A stretch of DNA of 36,167 nt from an uncultured Clostridium sp. (GCA_947245515.1 CAMXQV010000015.1:1-36167), one strand, 5' to 3'; positions 8,128-18,740 are shown, counted from the first letter of the stretch. A program made the numbers and translations. Notes: generated from the sequence alone by a model not told the origin.

Positions 8128-10737
8128 TTATTCTGTTCTTAAAGCTTCTACTGGGTCTTTTTTACTAGCCATTTTAGCTGGTATTAAACCTGCAATTATT
8201 GTTAATATCATACTAATTAATATTAGTATAGCTCCTGCAACTGGTGGAACCATGGTATTAACTACAACCCCCGTAACTGAATATATAATATTATTGATAG
8301 GGAAAGTTAATAAAGTAGTTATTCCAATTCCTAAAATTCCTGAAATTAATCCAACAATAAAGGTCTCTGCATTAAATACCCTTGATATATCTTTTTTTGA
8401 TGCTCCAATTGCTCTTAAGATACCAATTTCTTTAGTTCTCTCAAGTACTGATATATAGGTAATAATTCCAATCATGATTGATGATACTATTAAAGAAATT
8501 GCAACAAAGGCTATTAATACATAACTAATAGTATCTATTATTTGACTTACTGATTTCATCATTATACCAATCATGTCTGTATAATTTATTATATTTCCTT
8601 CTTTATTGTCTTCTTTTTGTTTTTGATTGTATTTTTCTATTTCATCTGCGATTTTATCTTTTGCTTCAAAGTTTTTTGGATATATTTTTATAGATGTTGG
8701 TGTATCTATATCTATCGCTTCTAAAGTTTTCATATTTTTTTCATAACTAGCATCTTTATTGGCAGAATATGCTTCCATCATTTTTGCTAATTCGTCACTA
8801 TTCATTTTGCTTATTGCCATTTTTTGTTCTGTTGTTAAATCAGCCCTTGTATAGTTTTTCATTTCTTCTTCTGTTGGAAATTTTAGTCCTGAAAATACAT
8901 TTATTTCTTTGTTTTCTTTTTGTTCTTTTACTATTTCTGCTTCATTAGATTTTGCTATAACATGTTCTTTTAATTTTTTTGTATATCCTATTCCACTTGT
9001 AACAGCTGTTGCAACACTTTGTTCATTTTGTTTTATTATTCCCACTATTTTTATGGTTTCTGAATTTTTTATTTTATCTTTCATGTATTTTTCGTCATCT
9101 TGTTTATTAATCCATAAACCATTTTCTTTATTGTAATAGTCAGAATTTAGCAATAATTTAAAGGATACATTTAATAGTTCATCATAGGTATATGAGGTTT
9201 CTTCATCTTTACTTTTGTCTATTTTTTCACCTTTTTCTACTGCTTTCCATTTTTCTTTTAATTCATCTTGATTTTTTAATCCTAAAGAATAAAGTGTATA
9301 ATCATCAATTCTTCCATCTTCTTTTAATACTAAAACTACTTCATTATATTCTTTTGGCCAAGAACCTTTTACTAAATCGAATTGAGCCTTTAATAATTCT
9401 TCATTATCTATCATTTCAAAACATATATCTGTGTTTGTCATCATCGTACTTCCAAACATTGATGCTACTGAAGAATTGTTTTGTGCTTCTATCATTTCTC
9501 CCATTCCAAAGGCGTCCATTACTGTGCTTGGATTTACTCTAACAATTGAGTCATCTGTATTTTCTTTATATAAGTTAATTTTTAAATTATAATCATATTT
9601 TATGCTATTACTATTATTTTTAATTTCATTATTTTCTTCTTCTAAATATTTTTTAAGCTCTGCTAAATTATTGTTTTGCTTTTTATTTGATAGTGTTGTT
9701 ATCATGTCATTCATTACATCTGCTGAATGAACTTTTCCATCTTCCTTTTTATTGTTTTCGTCATTTCCTCCTATCATAGCTTCCATCATACTGTTCATAT
9801 CTATGGCAGATTCTTCAATTGTAATTGGATAAGAAGACAAAGTTTCTTCTTCTACTTTATTTATATAATTTTGAACACCTGTGGAAATTGCAAGTATTAA
9901 TGCTATTCCTATAATTCCAATACTTCCTGCAAAGGATGTTAAAAGTGTTCTTCCTTTTTTTGTCATTAAATTATTTAGACTTAATCGTAAGGCAGTAAAA
10001 AATTTCATTGATGTTCTGCCTGTTTTTGCTTTTACATTTTCATTTTCCCTATCTTCTTCTGTAAAAGGATCTGAGTCATCTGTGATTAAGCCATCTAATA
10101 TTTTTACTACTCTTGATGAGTATTTTTCTGCTAACTCTGGATTATGTGTTACCATAATAATTAATTTTTCTTTTGATATTTCTTTTAGAATTTCCATGAT
10201 TTGTATACTTGTTTTTGTGTCTAAGGCTCCTGTTGGCTCATCTGCTAGAATTATATCTGGATTGTTTACTAAGGCTCTTGCAATTGCAACTCTTTGCATT
10301 TGTCCACCTGATAGTTGATTTGGCTTTTTATGTATATGTTCTTCAAGTCCCACATCTTTAAGTGCTTTTATTGCTCTTTGTTTTCTTTCTTTTTTTGATA
10401 CACCAGAAATTGTAAGTGCCAACTCTACATTTGAAAGGATTGTTTGATGTGGTATCAAGTTATAACTCTGAAATACAAATCCTACTGAATAGTTTCTATA
10501 TGCATCCCATTCTTTGTCTTTGAATTCTTTTGTTGATTTACCATTTATTATTAGATCTCCTGATGTGTATCTGTCTAATCCCCCTATAAGATTTAATAAA
10601 GTGGTTTTTCCACAACCACTTTGTCCTAATATTGATACAAATTCGCTTTTTCTAAATTCTATATTTATTCCTTTTAAGGCTTCTACAGTTGTATCTCCTG
10701 TTTTATAAAGCTTTTTTATTTGCTGTAATTTTAACAT
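8128..10737 (-). CDS. ABC transporter, fused ATP-binding and FtsX-like permease (MacB-like)
   Basis: Walker A GQSGCGKTT, LSGGQMQRVAIARAL signature, C-terminal FtsX-like TM region ERTKEIGILRAIGASK. Confidence 0.92.
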   Translation of the reverse strand: MLKLQQIKKLYKTGDTTVEALKGINIEFRKSEFVSILGQSGCGKTTLLNLIGGLDRYTSGDLIINGKSTKEFKDKEWDAYRNYSVGFVFQSYNLIPHQTILSNVELALTISGVSKKERKQRAIKALKDVGLEEHIHKKPNQLSGGQMQRVAIARALVNNPDIILADEPTGALDTKTSIQIMEILKEISKEKLIIMVTHNPELAEKYSSRVVKILDGLITDDSDPFTEEDRENENVKAKTGRTSMKFFTALRLSLNNLMTKKGRTLLTSFAGSIGIIGIALILAISTGVQNYINKVEEETLSSYPITIEESAIDMNSMMEAMIGGNDENNKKEDGKVHSADVMNDMITTLSNKKQNNNLAELKKYLEEENNEIKNNSNSIKYDYNLKINLYKENTDDSIVRVNPSTVMDAFGMGEMIEAQNNSSVASMFGSTMMTNTDICFEMIDNEELLKAQFDLVKGSWPKEYNEVVLVLKEDGRIDDYTLYSLGLKNQDELKEKWKAVEKGEKIDKSKDEETSYTYDELLNVSFKLLLNSDYYNKENGLWINKQDDEKYMKDKIKNSETIKIVGIIKQNEQSVATAVTSGIGYTKKLKEHVIAKSNEAEIVKEQKENKEINVFSGLKFPTEEEMKNYTRADLTTEQKMAISKMNSDELAKMMEAYSANKDASYEKNMKTLEAIDIDTPTSIKIYPKNFEAKDKIADEIEKYNQKQKEDNKEGNIINYTDMIGIMMKSVSQIIDTISYVLIAFVAISLIVSSIMIGIITYISVLERTKEIGILRAIGASKKDISRVFNAETFIVGLISGILGIGITTLLTFPINNIIYSVTGVVVNTMVPPVAGAILILISMILTIIAGLIPAKMASKKDPVEALRTE

Positions 10738-10755
10738 TTTACCTCCATTTTTGTT

Positions 10756-12747
10756 TTAATCATCATTTTTCTTGAATAACATATCAAAGATTCCTTTGCT
10801 TTCTTCATATTTTTTATCTTTTTTTAGTCTTTGATTTTTGCTACTTGATTGCTTTACTCTTTTTGGATGATTATCTTTTTTTCTTGTTGATCTTTTCATT
10901 CCTCTATAGGAATTATTTGCGTCTGATATGATAGATGCATATATATTATCATATTCCATATCGTCATCTTCTTTGTTTTCACCATATTTACTATAGTTGT
11001 TATAAGTTGAAGCTTTATAATTACTATAATATTCTTCGTTATCTTTATAGTTATTATCCTTATATTCATCTTCGTCATCTTCATCATATTGATTATCTTG
11101 ACCTTCATCTGTGTCATAGTCATCATCTTCTTTATAATCCTCATAACTATCTTCATTATCTTCATCATCATATTCATCATTATCTTGATAATCTTGATCT
11201 TCATCTGCGTCATAGTCATCTATATAATCATCGTCAGTATATTCATCATCATAATCTTCGTCATATTCTTCTTTATCATAATTATTATATTCTTGTTCTT
11301 CTTCATCATATTCATCTTTTTGATAAATTTCTTCTTCATAATACTCATCATCATAAAATTCATCTTTGTTATAGGAATCATCTTCATCAAAGTTTTTACT
11401 TGTTTCTAGATAATTGTCTTTATAGTTATATCCTAATACATCTTCGTCTTTTTTATTATAGGAATATATTGAATCACTCCTTAAGCTATTTGTATCTTCT
11501 ATATTTATATTTTGCTTTGTTGGTGATATATCTTGTAGTTGATTCATTATTTCTATTTCATCTACTTTATAGTCTGATAGGTCTTTTTCGAATTTTTCTG
11601 TTACTTCTTTAATAAATACTTCGTATATGTTCTTCATTCCTTCTATTCTCCAATAGTTAGAATTTATAACTGTTCCTAAGTTTATTTTTATGTTTGTTGC
11701 CTCTGCTTCGAAACTTCTTTCTTTTGCTTGTATATCACGCAAGTAGGTTTTGTTATATAGTTCATTGTATGCCTTTTTGGTAGATTTCCCAGCTATTTCT
11801 CTTAAAATTAATTCATATAAGTTATCAATTTGAGTTATATCTACATTAAAGTTTTTACATGCTTCTTCCATCATTTTTTTGTGTGCAACAGGTCCACCTA
11901 TTACTGTCATTCTTTCATTATCTAGAAAGTCAATTACATATTCTTTTTCAGCATTCAAAAATGATAGTTTTACACTATTATCTTTTGAGAATTTTTCATA
12001 TCTTTCTAATTTTAAGCTGTCACTATCAATTTCACTTAATAATTTTCTAAATCTTTCATAACAATTCATATAACATTCTGCTTCTCTTTCTGCTATTGAG
12101 ATTCTTACGTCTACTGCTTTATTTATAACTTCTTTATTAAATCCTATTTTTTCGCTCTTTCCATTTTTTATCATGATGTCTATTATGCTATTTTTTAGGT
12201 CTGTTTTATTTCCTGATACGAATCTTTTCATATTTTGCATATCTTGTGCAGATACATATTTGAATTTTTCTTTTGCTTCTTTCATGCTTGTAAGATATTT
12301 TGTTTCTGTTCCTCTTTTTCCTCTTGCAAATTTATTTCTTTCTTTTTGTCTTTCTATGAATATAACAAAGGTTTTTATATATTCTTCTCTTAGTTTTTTT
12401 AGCTCTATATTATTATCGTCTACCATTTTTTCTATTTTTTCCATCTTGCCTTGTATTGTATTTGGATTTTCGTCTAATGCATTAAATAGTTTATTTCTTT
12501 CATCTTCTAATTTTTGATTTGATATTGATAATTTTTCTTGCGCTTTTTGGATTTCTTGTATTTCTTTTGCTATTTCATCAAACTTATTTATTACTTTTTC
12601 TTCTTCTGAGACCATAGTTTGATATTCTTTTAGGTCTTCTATTAATTCACTAAAATGATAGAAATTTTCTCTTAAATTACTTACTTTATCAAATCCAAAT
12701 AGCTTATTTAAATATCTTTCTAAAACTATAGCACTTCTTTCATACAT
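10756..12747 (-). CDS. Coiled-coil protein with long Asp/Glu/Tyr-rich low-complexity C-terminal region
   Basis: 663-aa ORF; Glu/Lys-rich helical N-terminal half then about 150 aa of D/E/Y/N-rich sequence, basic tail. Confidence 0.8.
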   Translation of the reverse strand: MYERSAIVLERYLNKLFGFDKVSNLRENFYHFSELIEDLKEYQTMVSEEEKVINKFDEIAKEIQEIQKAQEKLSISNQKLEDERNKLFNALDENPNTIQGKMEKIEKMVDDNNIELKKLREEYIKTFVIFIERQKERNKFARGKRGTETKYLTSMKEAKEKFKYVSAQDMQNMKRFVSGNKTDLKNSIIDIMIKNGKSEKIGFNKEVINKAVDVRISIAEREAECYMNCYERFRKLLSEIDSDSLKLERYEKFSKDNSVKLSFLNAEKEYVIDFLDNERMTVIGGPVAHKKMMEEACKNFNVDITQIDNLYELILREIAGKSTKKAYNELYNKTYLRDIQAKERSFEAEATNIKINLGTVINSNYWRIEGMKNIYEVFIKEVTEKFEKDLSDYKVDEIEIMNQLQDISPTKQNINIEDTNSLRSDSIYSYNKKDEDVLGYNYKDNYLETSKNFDEDDSYNKDEFYDDEYYEEEIYQKDEYDEEEQEYNNYDKEEYDEDYDDEYTDDDYIDDYDADEDQDYQDNDEYDDEDNEDSYEDYKEDDDYDTDEGQDNQYDEDDEDEYKDNNYKDNEEYYSNYKASTYNNYSKYGENKEDDDMEYDNIYASIISDANNSYRGMKRSTRKKDNHPKRVKQSSSKNQRLKKDKKYEESKGIFDMLFKKNDD

Positions 12748-12893
12748 TGTCGCTAACCTCCATATTTCTACTTTTCCACATTATATACGAATTTATCTTA
12801 AAAGTCTACATTTTTTTTTATATTTTACGTTATAAAAATATGGAAAAAGATTTTTACCTTCTATAAGTATTGATTTTACTGAATATTTTATTT

Positions 12894-14930
12894 TTATTGA
12901 AGAACGTTTCTTATTTTCTTTATTAAATAATGACTACCACCATCACTATTATTTTGTATATTTTCAACCATACTAATAATAAGAATATCATTATTATCGT
13001 TATTAACAGTAAAACAATTAAACCAACCTAAAGTTCCACTTTCTGTATCATCACTTGACTTTTTAAGTTCAGCAGTTCCTGTCTTTCCAGCAATTGTTAA
13101 ACCATTAATTTTCATATCGTTTGCAGTACCCTTTGGATTTTCTACAACTTGAATTAAAGCTTCTTTTATAGTATTAGCTGTTTCATCTGTAAACACTGAA
13201 TTTTTCCATACTTCACCTTTTTTATCGTTAGCTTTTAGTACTGGTTTTATCATATTTCCATTATTATAAAAACTTGAATAAATTGATGCCATATGTATAG
13301 GATTCACTAAAACTTTTGCTTGACCATAGCCAGTATCTGCAAGTTTCGTTTCACCTTTAATTTCTGTTCCATTATCTACTGCATATTGCGATTTTGCTAA
13401 ATTTAATGAAAAGTCTAACTGTTCATTAAATCCAATTTTATTTAAATTATCTGTTAAAGTCTTTTCACCTATTTTTAATGCTGTTTGTGCAAAATATATA
13501 TTATCTGAGTATATCATTCCATTTAATAAATTTCTTGCACCCTTATAATCTGTTAAGGTTGTTATTTTATAATCTCCCCAACTATTATCCTTTTGCCAAC
13601 TTGTTCCTGTATATCCATAATCTTCCTTAGCATCTATTTTATTTGTATTTAGTCCTATTGCTCCTATTATTGGTTTAAAGGTTGAACCAGGACAATATTT
13701 CTGTATAAATCTGTTGTATAATGGCTTTGCTTCATCCTTATTTAAAGCTTCCCATTGTTTTGTTGACATTCCTACTGTAAAATCATTTGAATCAAAGGTT
13801 GGTGTACTTACTAAGGCCAATAATTCCCCTGTTTTTGGTTGCATCACTATAAAAAAACCTTTGTCATCTTTCATTTGTTGATATATTTTTGTTTGTAATT
13901 CACTGTCTATAGTGAGTTTGACATCTTGTCCATCTTTTTTATCTTGCTTTATAATTTCTGATTTTTTATTGTTATTTTCATCAACTATATAAATTTCTGT
14001 TCCGTCAATTCCTCTTAAGGTATCTTCATAGGATAATTCTAACCCTGATTTACCTATCATACTATTTGTGTTATATCCTTTGCCTTCATTTTTTTCTAGT
14101 TCTTCACTATTAATTTCTTGTACATATCCTATTAAATGTCCTGCTTCTTTTCCTAATATATATTCTCTTCCATCTACTTTGTTTATTAAAATTCCTGATA
14201 TTTGTAATAGTTTTTCTTTTAGTTCGTTATCTGAATTAGATATTTTTTTAATTGGTACAAAAGTATCTTCTTTTACATAGGATTTTTGTAATTGCTCTTT
14301 TATATAATCTGTAGACACTTCTATTAATTCTGATATTTTTTTTAGGTTTTCTTCTTTGTTTTCACCAAGCTTTCCTGGAACTATTCCTACTGATGCAATT
14401 TTTCCTTCTTTTGCTAGTGGTATTCCATTTCTGTCTATAATTTCTCCTCTTTTTGCTTTGATTGCTTCTACCCTAACTTTGTCATTATCTCCTAGTTCTG
14501 GAAATATTAGTTTAGATGACCAACTTATTTTATATTCTTTTTCTTGTTTTTCTAAAATTGCATTATTATTAAATTCTACTTCTCCAGCAGATGTGTACAT
14601 TTTTTCTTTGTATTCTATATTAAATTTTCCATTTTCTTTTTCACAATTTTGTATTTCAATTTTTATTCCTTTTGCATCTATTCCTTCATATATGTTCTTA
14701 TTTCTCGCTATAAAATCCTCTGATTTTATTTTTTGTTGTGATTCTTTTGTTATTTTTTCATACATTTTTTCGTATTCTTTGTTATTTATTAATTCTATAT
14801 AACTTATTAATATTTCCTTTGCATTTTTTTCGTTATTTTTATTTGTATAATATATCCCTATTGCTATTCCACTTGCTACTAATATTATTAAAAGAATTAT
14901 TATTGGTATTATTAATTTTTTGTTTTTCAT
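12894..14930 (-). CDS. Penicillin-binding protein transpeptidase with MecA_N-like N-terminal domain
   Basis: N-terminal TM, MecA_N/NTF2-like region, PBP dimer domain, STFK (PGSTFKPI), SDN (YSDNIYF), KTG (AGKTGTAE). Confidence 0.92.
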   Translation of the reverse strand: MKNKKLIIPIIILLIILVASGIAIGIYYTNKNNEKNAKEILISYIELINNKEYEKMYEKITKESQQKIKSEDFIARNKNIYEGIDAKGIKIEIQNCEKENGKFNIEYKEKMYTSAGEVEFNNNAILEKQEKEYKISWSSKLIFPELGDNDKVRVEAIKAKRGEIIDRNGIPLAKEGKIASVGIVPGKLGENKEENLKKISELIEVSTDYIKEQLQKSYVKEDTFVPIKKISNSDNELKEKLLQISGILINKVDGREYILGKEAGHLIGYVQEINSEELEKNEGKGYNTNSMIGKSGLELSYEDTLRGIDGTEIYIVDENNNKKSEIIKQDKKDGQDVKLTIDSELQTKIYQQMKDDKGFFIVMQPKTGELLALVSTPTFDSNDFTVGMSTKQWEALNKDEAKPLYNRFIQKYCPGSTFKPIIGAIGLNTNKIDAKEDYGYTGTSWQKDNSWGDYKITTLTDYKGARNLLNGMIYSDNIYFAQTALKIGEKTLTDNLNKIGFNEQLDFSLNLAKSQYAVDNGTEIKGETKLADTGYGQAKVLVNPIHMASIYSSFYNNGNMIKPVLKANDKKGEVWKNSVFTDETANTIKEALIQVVENPKGTANDMKINGLTIAGKTGTAELKKSSDDTESGTLGWFNCFTVNNDNNDILIISMVENIQNNSDGGSHYLIKKIRNVLQ

Positions 14931-15006
14931 TTATTTTCTACTTCCTTCCTAGAATTAAATTTATTCTAGTGTATGTCTATTTTTTTTTATTGTCAAGATT
15001 TATGAT

Positions 15007-15179
15007 GCAATCGCTTAAAATTTTAATCATTTATTTGTTTTTATTTATTTAAGAATAGCACAAAAAGGATTATAATTATTTATTTTTGAGAATGGGGCAA
15101 CAAAAACAATAAATAATTATAATCCTTCGGAAGCGAGTATATTTTATAAATACAAATAAATAATTATAATTTTAAGCGA
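15007..15179. mobile_element. Palindromic MITE-like element, copy B
   Basis: Terminal arms GCAATCGCTTAAAATTTTAATCATTTATTTG / CAAATAAATAATTATAATTTTAAGCGA; inner hairpin AAAGGATTATAATTATTTATT..AATAAATAATTATAATCCTT; near-identical inverted copy at 33205-33389. Confidence 0.8.
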
Positions 15180-16449
15180 AAATATCATCTTTACTATATT
15201 CTTCTGGTTTCAAACCTAACCTAGTTTTCATATAACTAATTAAACTAATAGAAATAATAAGCATAAAAATCCCAACAATGACTGTAGCATTAGCAGTATT
15301 AGTAATATCCAGCAAATAAGAACCAACAAATTCAATAATAGCTCTAAGCAAATTTTTTACTATTGCATTAATGGCATGAATTTGAGATAAAATCTTTTCA
15401 TTAGAAAAATTACCCAAATATCTATTAGAAAGAACCATACTCATCCCTTTATCAAAATTTATCACTATACAAGCAAAAGTAACTACAAGTAAGGAAACTA
15501 AATAAGGAGTATTCAAAACAACACAAACTCCTACTATTATTATTGAAATAGTAATAGTTAATAAAATAATTGATAAAGATTTATTTTTAAATCTAGCATT
15601 AAAAGTTATCTGACATTTTGAACCAAGTGATGAAGCAATTCCAACAATTGCAGCTGTAGCAGTAATAATTGGAGTTGGAGTACCAATATCAACAAAAATA
15701 CTATTTCTATAGGTACTAATTAAGCAAAAAACTCCCCAAGTAATACCTGTATATAGAAACAAACTCCTTAACCTATTTGATTTTAAAATAAATTGAATTC
15801 CCTCTTTTAACTCTTTAATATAATTCTTTTGTACTTTATTTTGTTTAAGTGAATTTGAACTTTCTATTTTTTCAATTTCTTTAAAACCTAAAGCTAATAT
15901 AATTGAAATTATATGAAAAATTAGAGAAAGTATCATTGGAATATATGGATTTAATACATATAAAAATCCAGAAAGCACTGCAGTTATTGCATTAACAAAA
16001 AAGTAGTTTCTAAAGCCTTTTCCTTCTAATTTAGAAAAAATATATCCTTTATTCTTCCCATCTGGTATTGAAGTCATAATAAGAACATCATCAGAAATAT
16101 CCTTTATAGAAAAGCATAACGAATCTATAAATTGTGCAAAAACATATGATATAAATCCCTTGCAGTTCATCACTAAGATAACAAATAAAGCTCCAAATAT
16201 ATTTGATATTATTGTACATTTTCTTGCTCCTAATTTATCTACCAATATACTTGCAGGTATTTGCATAAATATCATAAATAATGCATAAAAAGAACTTCCT
16301 AAGACAAACTGTGATGCTGTAAGCCCTTTTACTTGTGTTAAAAATAAAAATTGTATTGCATAAAAAAATATTCTATCAAGTGATATAGTTCTATAAAAAG
16401 AATATAATCTCATATTTTGTTTTCTTGCTTCTACTATTTCTTTATTCAT
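15172..16449 (-). CDS. MFS transporter
   Basis: 425-aa, 12-TM-like hydrophobic ORF; start overlaps the upstream gene stop (ATGA); 3' end lies in the MITE-like terminal repeat. Confidence 0.85.
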   Translation of the reverse strand: MNKEIVEARKQNMRLYSFYRTISLDRIFFYAIQFLFLTQVKGLTASQFVLGSSFYALFMIFMQIPASILVDKLGARKCTIISNIFGALFVILVMNCKGFISYVFAQFIDSLCFSIKDISDDVLIMTSIPDGKNKGYIFSKLEGKGFRNYFFVNAITAVLSGFLYVLNPYIPMILSLIFHIISIILALGFKEIEKIESSNSLKQNKVQKNYIKELKEGIQFILKSNRLRSLFLYTGITWGVFCLISTYRNSIFVDIGTPTPIITATAAIVGIASSLGSKCQITFNARFKNKSLSIILLTITISIIIVGVCVVLNTPYLVSLLVVTFACIVINFDKGMSMVLSNRYLGNFSNEKILSQIHAINAIVKNLLRAIIEFVGSYLLDITNTANATVIVGIFMLIISISLISYMKTRLGLKPEEYSKDDIFA

Positions 16450-17282
16450 TTGTTTATTTCTCCTATGTTTATTATTTTATTTAAATTTTTAATTTTAGGT
16501 TTTCCAAAGGTTATATTATTTCTTGCAATACTAAAAAAAGCTTTTAAGGTTTTTATCATAATTTCTTTACTTTTATCATCTATATTTTTGTAGGTTTTTA
16601 ATATTGTAATTGCATTTGTAAATTTATTATTACTAAATTCAGATAAAGTTTCTATATGTGTAGTGTTTAATACTTTGTCCACAAAGCCTGATCCATCATT
16701 ATTATATATTTTAATTATGTTGTTTTGTATTTCTTTTTTACAAAAAGTCCCTACATATACTGCTAAATTTCCTCCTTTTGAATACCCACCTACAAGAAGC
16801 TTTTTATTATAAGCTTTAGCAACATTTTCTAAATATTCTACTGCATCTGTTTGTGATGGAACTAATTCACTAAAACTCATGTTAAAATCTTTTTTCCAAC
16901 CTACTACTGTGTTATCTGTTCCTCTATATGAGACATATATAATTTCATCTGGTAATAATATTGTAATTGCAGAAAATTGTTTTTCTTTTATTAAATCTAA
17001 TTTATTTGTGTATCTAGTAAGCTTTAAGTCTCCAAATCTATTACTTTTTGCTAATAGTGGAAACAAGTCAATATCTTCTTTCTGTAATATTCTTCCTGTA
17101 GTCCCAAGCTTTTTATATCTTTCATATACTTCTTTAAGTTCTATTTCTTCATTACTTTCAAATAGTCCATCAAAAGGAAAATATGATAAACGTGACAATA
17201 TTAAATTGTCTATCTCATTAAATTTATCAACCTTTATACTTAAATCGCCTCTTCATTCTAAATAATCGAAAATATTTGACAT
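16446..17282 (-). CDS. Mbeg1-like (DUF2974) alpha/beta-hydrolase-fold protein with in-frame TGA at 17255..17253
   Basis: Supplied ORF starts at TTG 17198; upstream in-frame ATG 17282 gives MSNIFDYLE*RGDLSIKVDKFNEIDNLILSRLSYFPFD, where * (TGA) is at the usual Trp of the family N-terminus; GGYSKGG nucleophile elbow. Confidence 0.72.
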
Positions 17283-17332
17283 CTTAAATCTGATTCCTTC
17301 CTCAAGTCACAAATCTCTTTAGAAAAAAATTG

Positions 17333-18226
17333 CTATTTACTATTCCTTATAAAATTCATAACTTGTTTTGCTAATTCTTCTTCTTTTCCTGTATAACTAT
17401 GGTTAGCCCCATCTATATAATTTATATCTTTATTTCTGTTAGTTATTGCCTTTGATACAAGTGCAACTAATTCCTCTGGCTCCTGCAATATCATTTCGTT
17501 TTGATTTCCCCATCTCATAAATAATGGTACTTCTATATTATTTAACTTAACTAGCTTTTTATCTTGTCCATAATTTGCGAAATTTATTTCTTTGTTATCT
17601 CGTGCATATCTTAAAAAGGTTTTGACACTTATTTGATGTATGAAGGCTTCTTTAGGCATTAGCTCTTTTAGTTTTCCTTCTGTTTCTTTTTTTGAAGCAT
17701 ATTTTATATATATATCTAGTTTTTCTCCTAAATATATTGTTAAAGTTTTTGGTATGTCAATTAAAGATAGTAATATTATTTTATTAATTAATAATAAAAT
17801 ATCTTTTTTATTTTCGTCTTTAAGCTTGTTGTAGGTATATACTATTTTTGTACAACCTAAACTATGACCTTGTAAATATATGTTCTTGTATCCTATTTCT
17901 TTTAGTTTTAAAATTGCTCCTACAATATCTTCATATCCATCTAGTACATCTTCAAACGTTGTTCCTCCTAGAATTGTTTGTTTTACTCCATTTATTATCT
18001 TTTTGTTATATTTAACTAATTCACTTCCTCTGTTGTTAAAACAAAAATAGTCTATGTTATTACTTATAGCATTCTTTGCAATAATATCTTCTCTTTTTTT
18101 GAAACAGTTACTACTCATTCCATGTATCGATAGTATTACTTTTTCTGTACTTTGTTCACCTTCATAAAGTATTCCATTTAATTTTATTCCATCTGTAGCT
18201 AGAAAATCTATTTTCTTCATTTTCAA
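17333..18226 (-). CDS. Alpha/beta hydrolase
   Basis: LSIHGMSSNCFKKR, LQGHSLGCTKIVYTYNKL nucleophile elbow, GANHSY C-terminal His region. Confidence 0.87.
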   Translation of the reverse strand: MKMKKIDFLATDGIKLNGILYEGEQSTEKVILSIHGMSSNCFKKREDIIAKNAISNNIDYFCFNNRGSELVKYNKKIINGVKQTILGGTTFEDVLDGYEDIVGAILKLKEIGYKNIYLQGHSLGCTKIVYTYNKLKDENKKDILLLINKIILLSLIDIPKTLTIYLGEKLDIYIKYASKKETEGKLKELMPKEAFIHQISVKTFLRYARDNKEINFANYGQDKKLVKLNNIEVPLFMRWGNQNEMILQEPEELVALVSKAITNRNKDINYIDGANHSYTGKEEELAKQVMNFIRNSK

Positions 18227-18256
18227 TCCTTCCTTTTTTGTATAACGATGGACTTT

Positions 18257-18376
18257 GAACGGAAGAAATGATTTTGGGGACGGAGGAAAAAATCATTAGT
18301 TTAAAATTTAAATTAATATCTTTAATATATTATATGATGATTTTTTCCTCCGTCCCCAAAATCATTTCTTCCGTTC
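18257..18376. repeat. Inverted pair of REP-like hairpins (REPIN-like)
   Basis: Perfect 40-bp inverted repeat GAACGGAAGAAATGATTTTGGGGACGGAGGAAAAAATCAT (18257-18296) / reverse complement (18337-18376), each arm itself a small hairpin around GGGGACGGAGG. Confidence 0.85.
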
Positions 18377-18387
18377 TTAAATCATAA

Positions 18388-18740
18388 AAAGAGTAAATCT
18401 GTAAGCCGGGTTCTGTCTTTTAAAATAGCCATTTATCTAGGATATATATTACTATATATCTCAAGCCACGCATTTCAAGAAGGTACCGAGCAGGCTTAAT
18501 CTTCTTTCTTAGGTGTTGCTCCAGATGGGGTTTACACTGACCCACTATGTCACCATAATGGCGGTGAGCTCTTACCTCGCCTTTTCATCCTTACCACTTT
18601 ATGTGGCGGTTATTTTCTGTTGCACTTTCCTTAAGGTCACCCTCACTAGACGTTATCTAGCATCTTTGCTCTATGGAGCCCGGACTTTCCTCTCGTAATT
18701 TCTTTCGAATTTTACCAGCGACTATTCAATTTACTCTTTT
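18388..18740 (-). ncRNA. rnpB: RNase P RNA
   Basis: Minus strand contains GAGGAAAGTCCGGGCTCC near the 5' end, universally conserved internal segments, and ACAGAACCCGGCTTACAGATTTACTC near the 3' end. Confidence 0.95.

Noticed and set aside
10756-10900. Programmed shift in the MacB-like/acidic protein region from overlapping ORFs
   Set aside because: Both main ORFs are complete with ordinary starts and stops; the extra ORFs are compositional.
10935-11612. Plus-strand ORFs rich in His/Tyr/Leu or Ile/Phe opposite the acidic protein
   Set aside because: Antisense artefacts of the GAT/GAA-rich low-complexity coding region.
15007-15179. CRISPR array or simple terminator
   Set aside because: No regularly spaced direct repeats; structure is a two-level inverted repeat with an inverted copy at 33205.
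18513-18698. 61-aa plus-strand ORF
   Set aside because: Lies antisense to RNase P RNA; no protein features.
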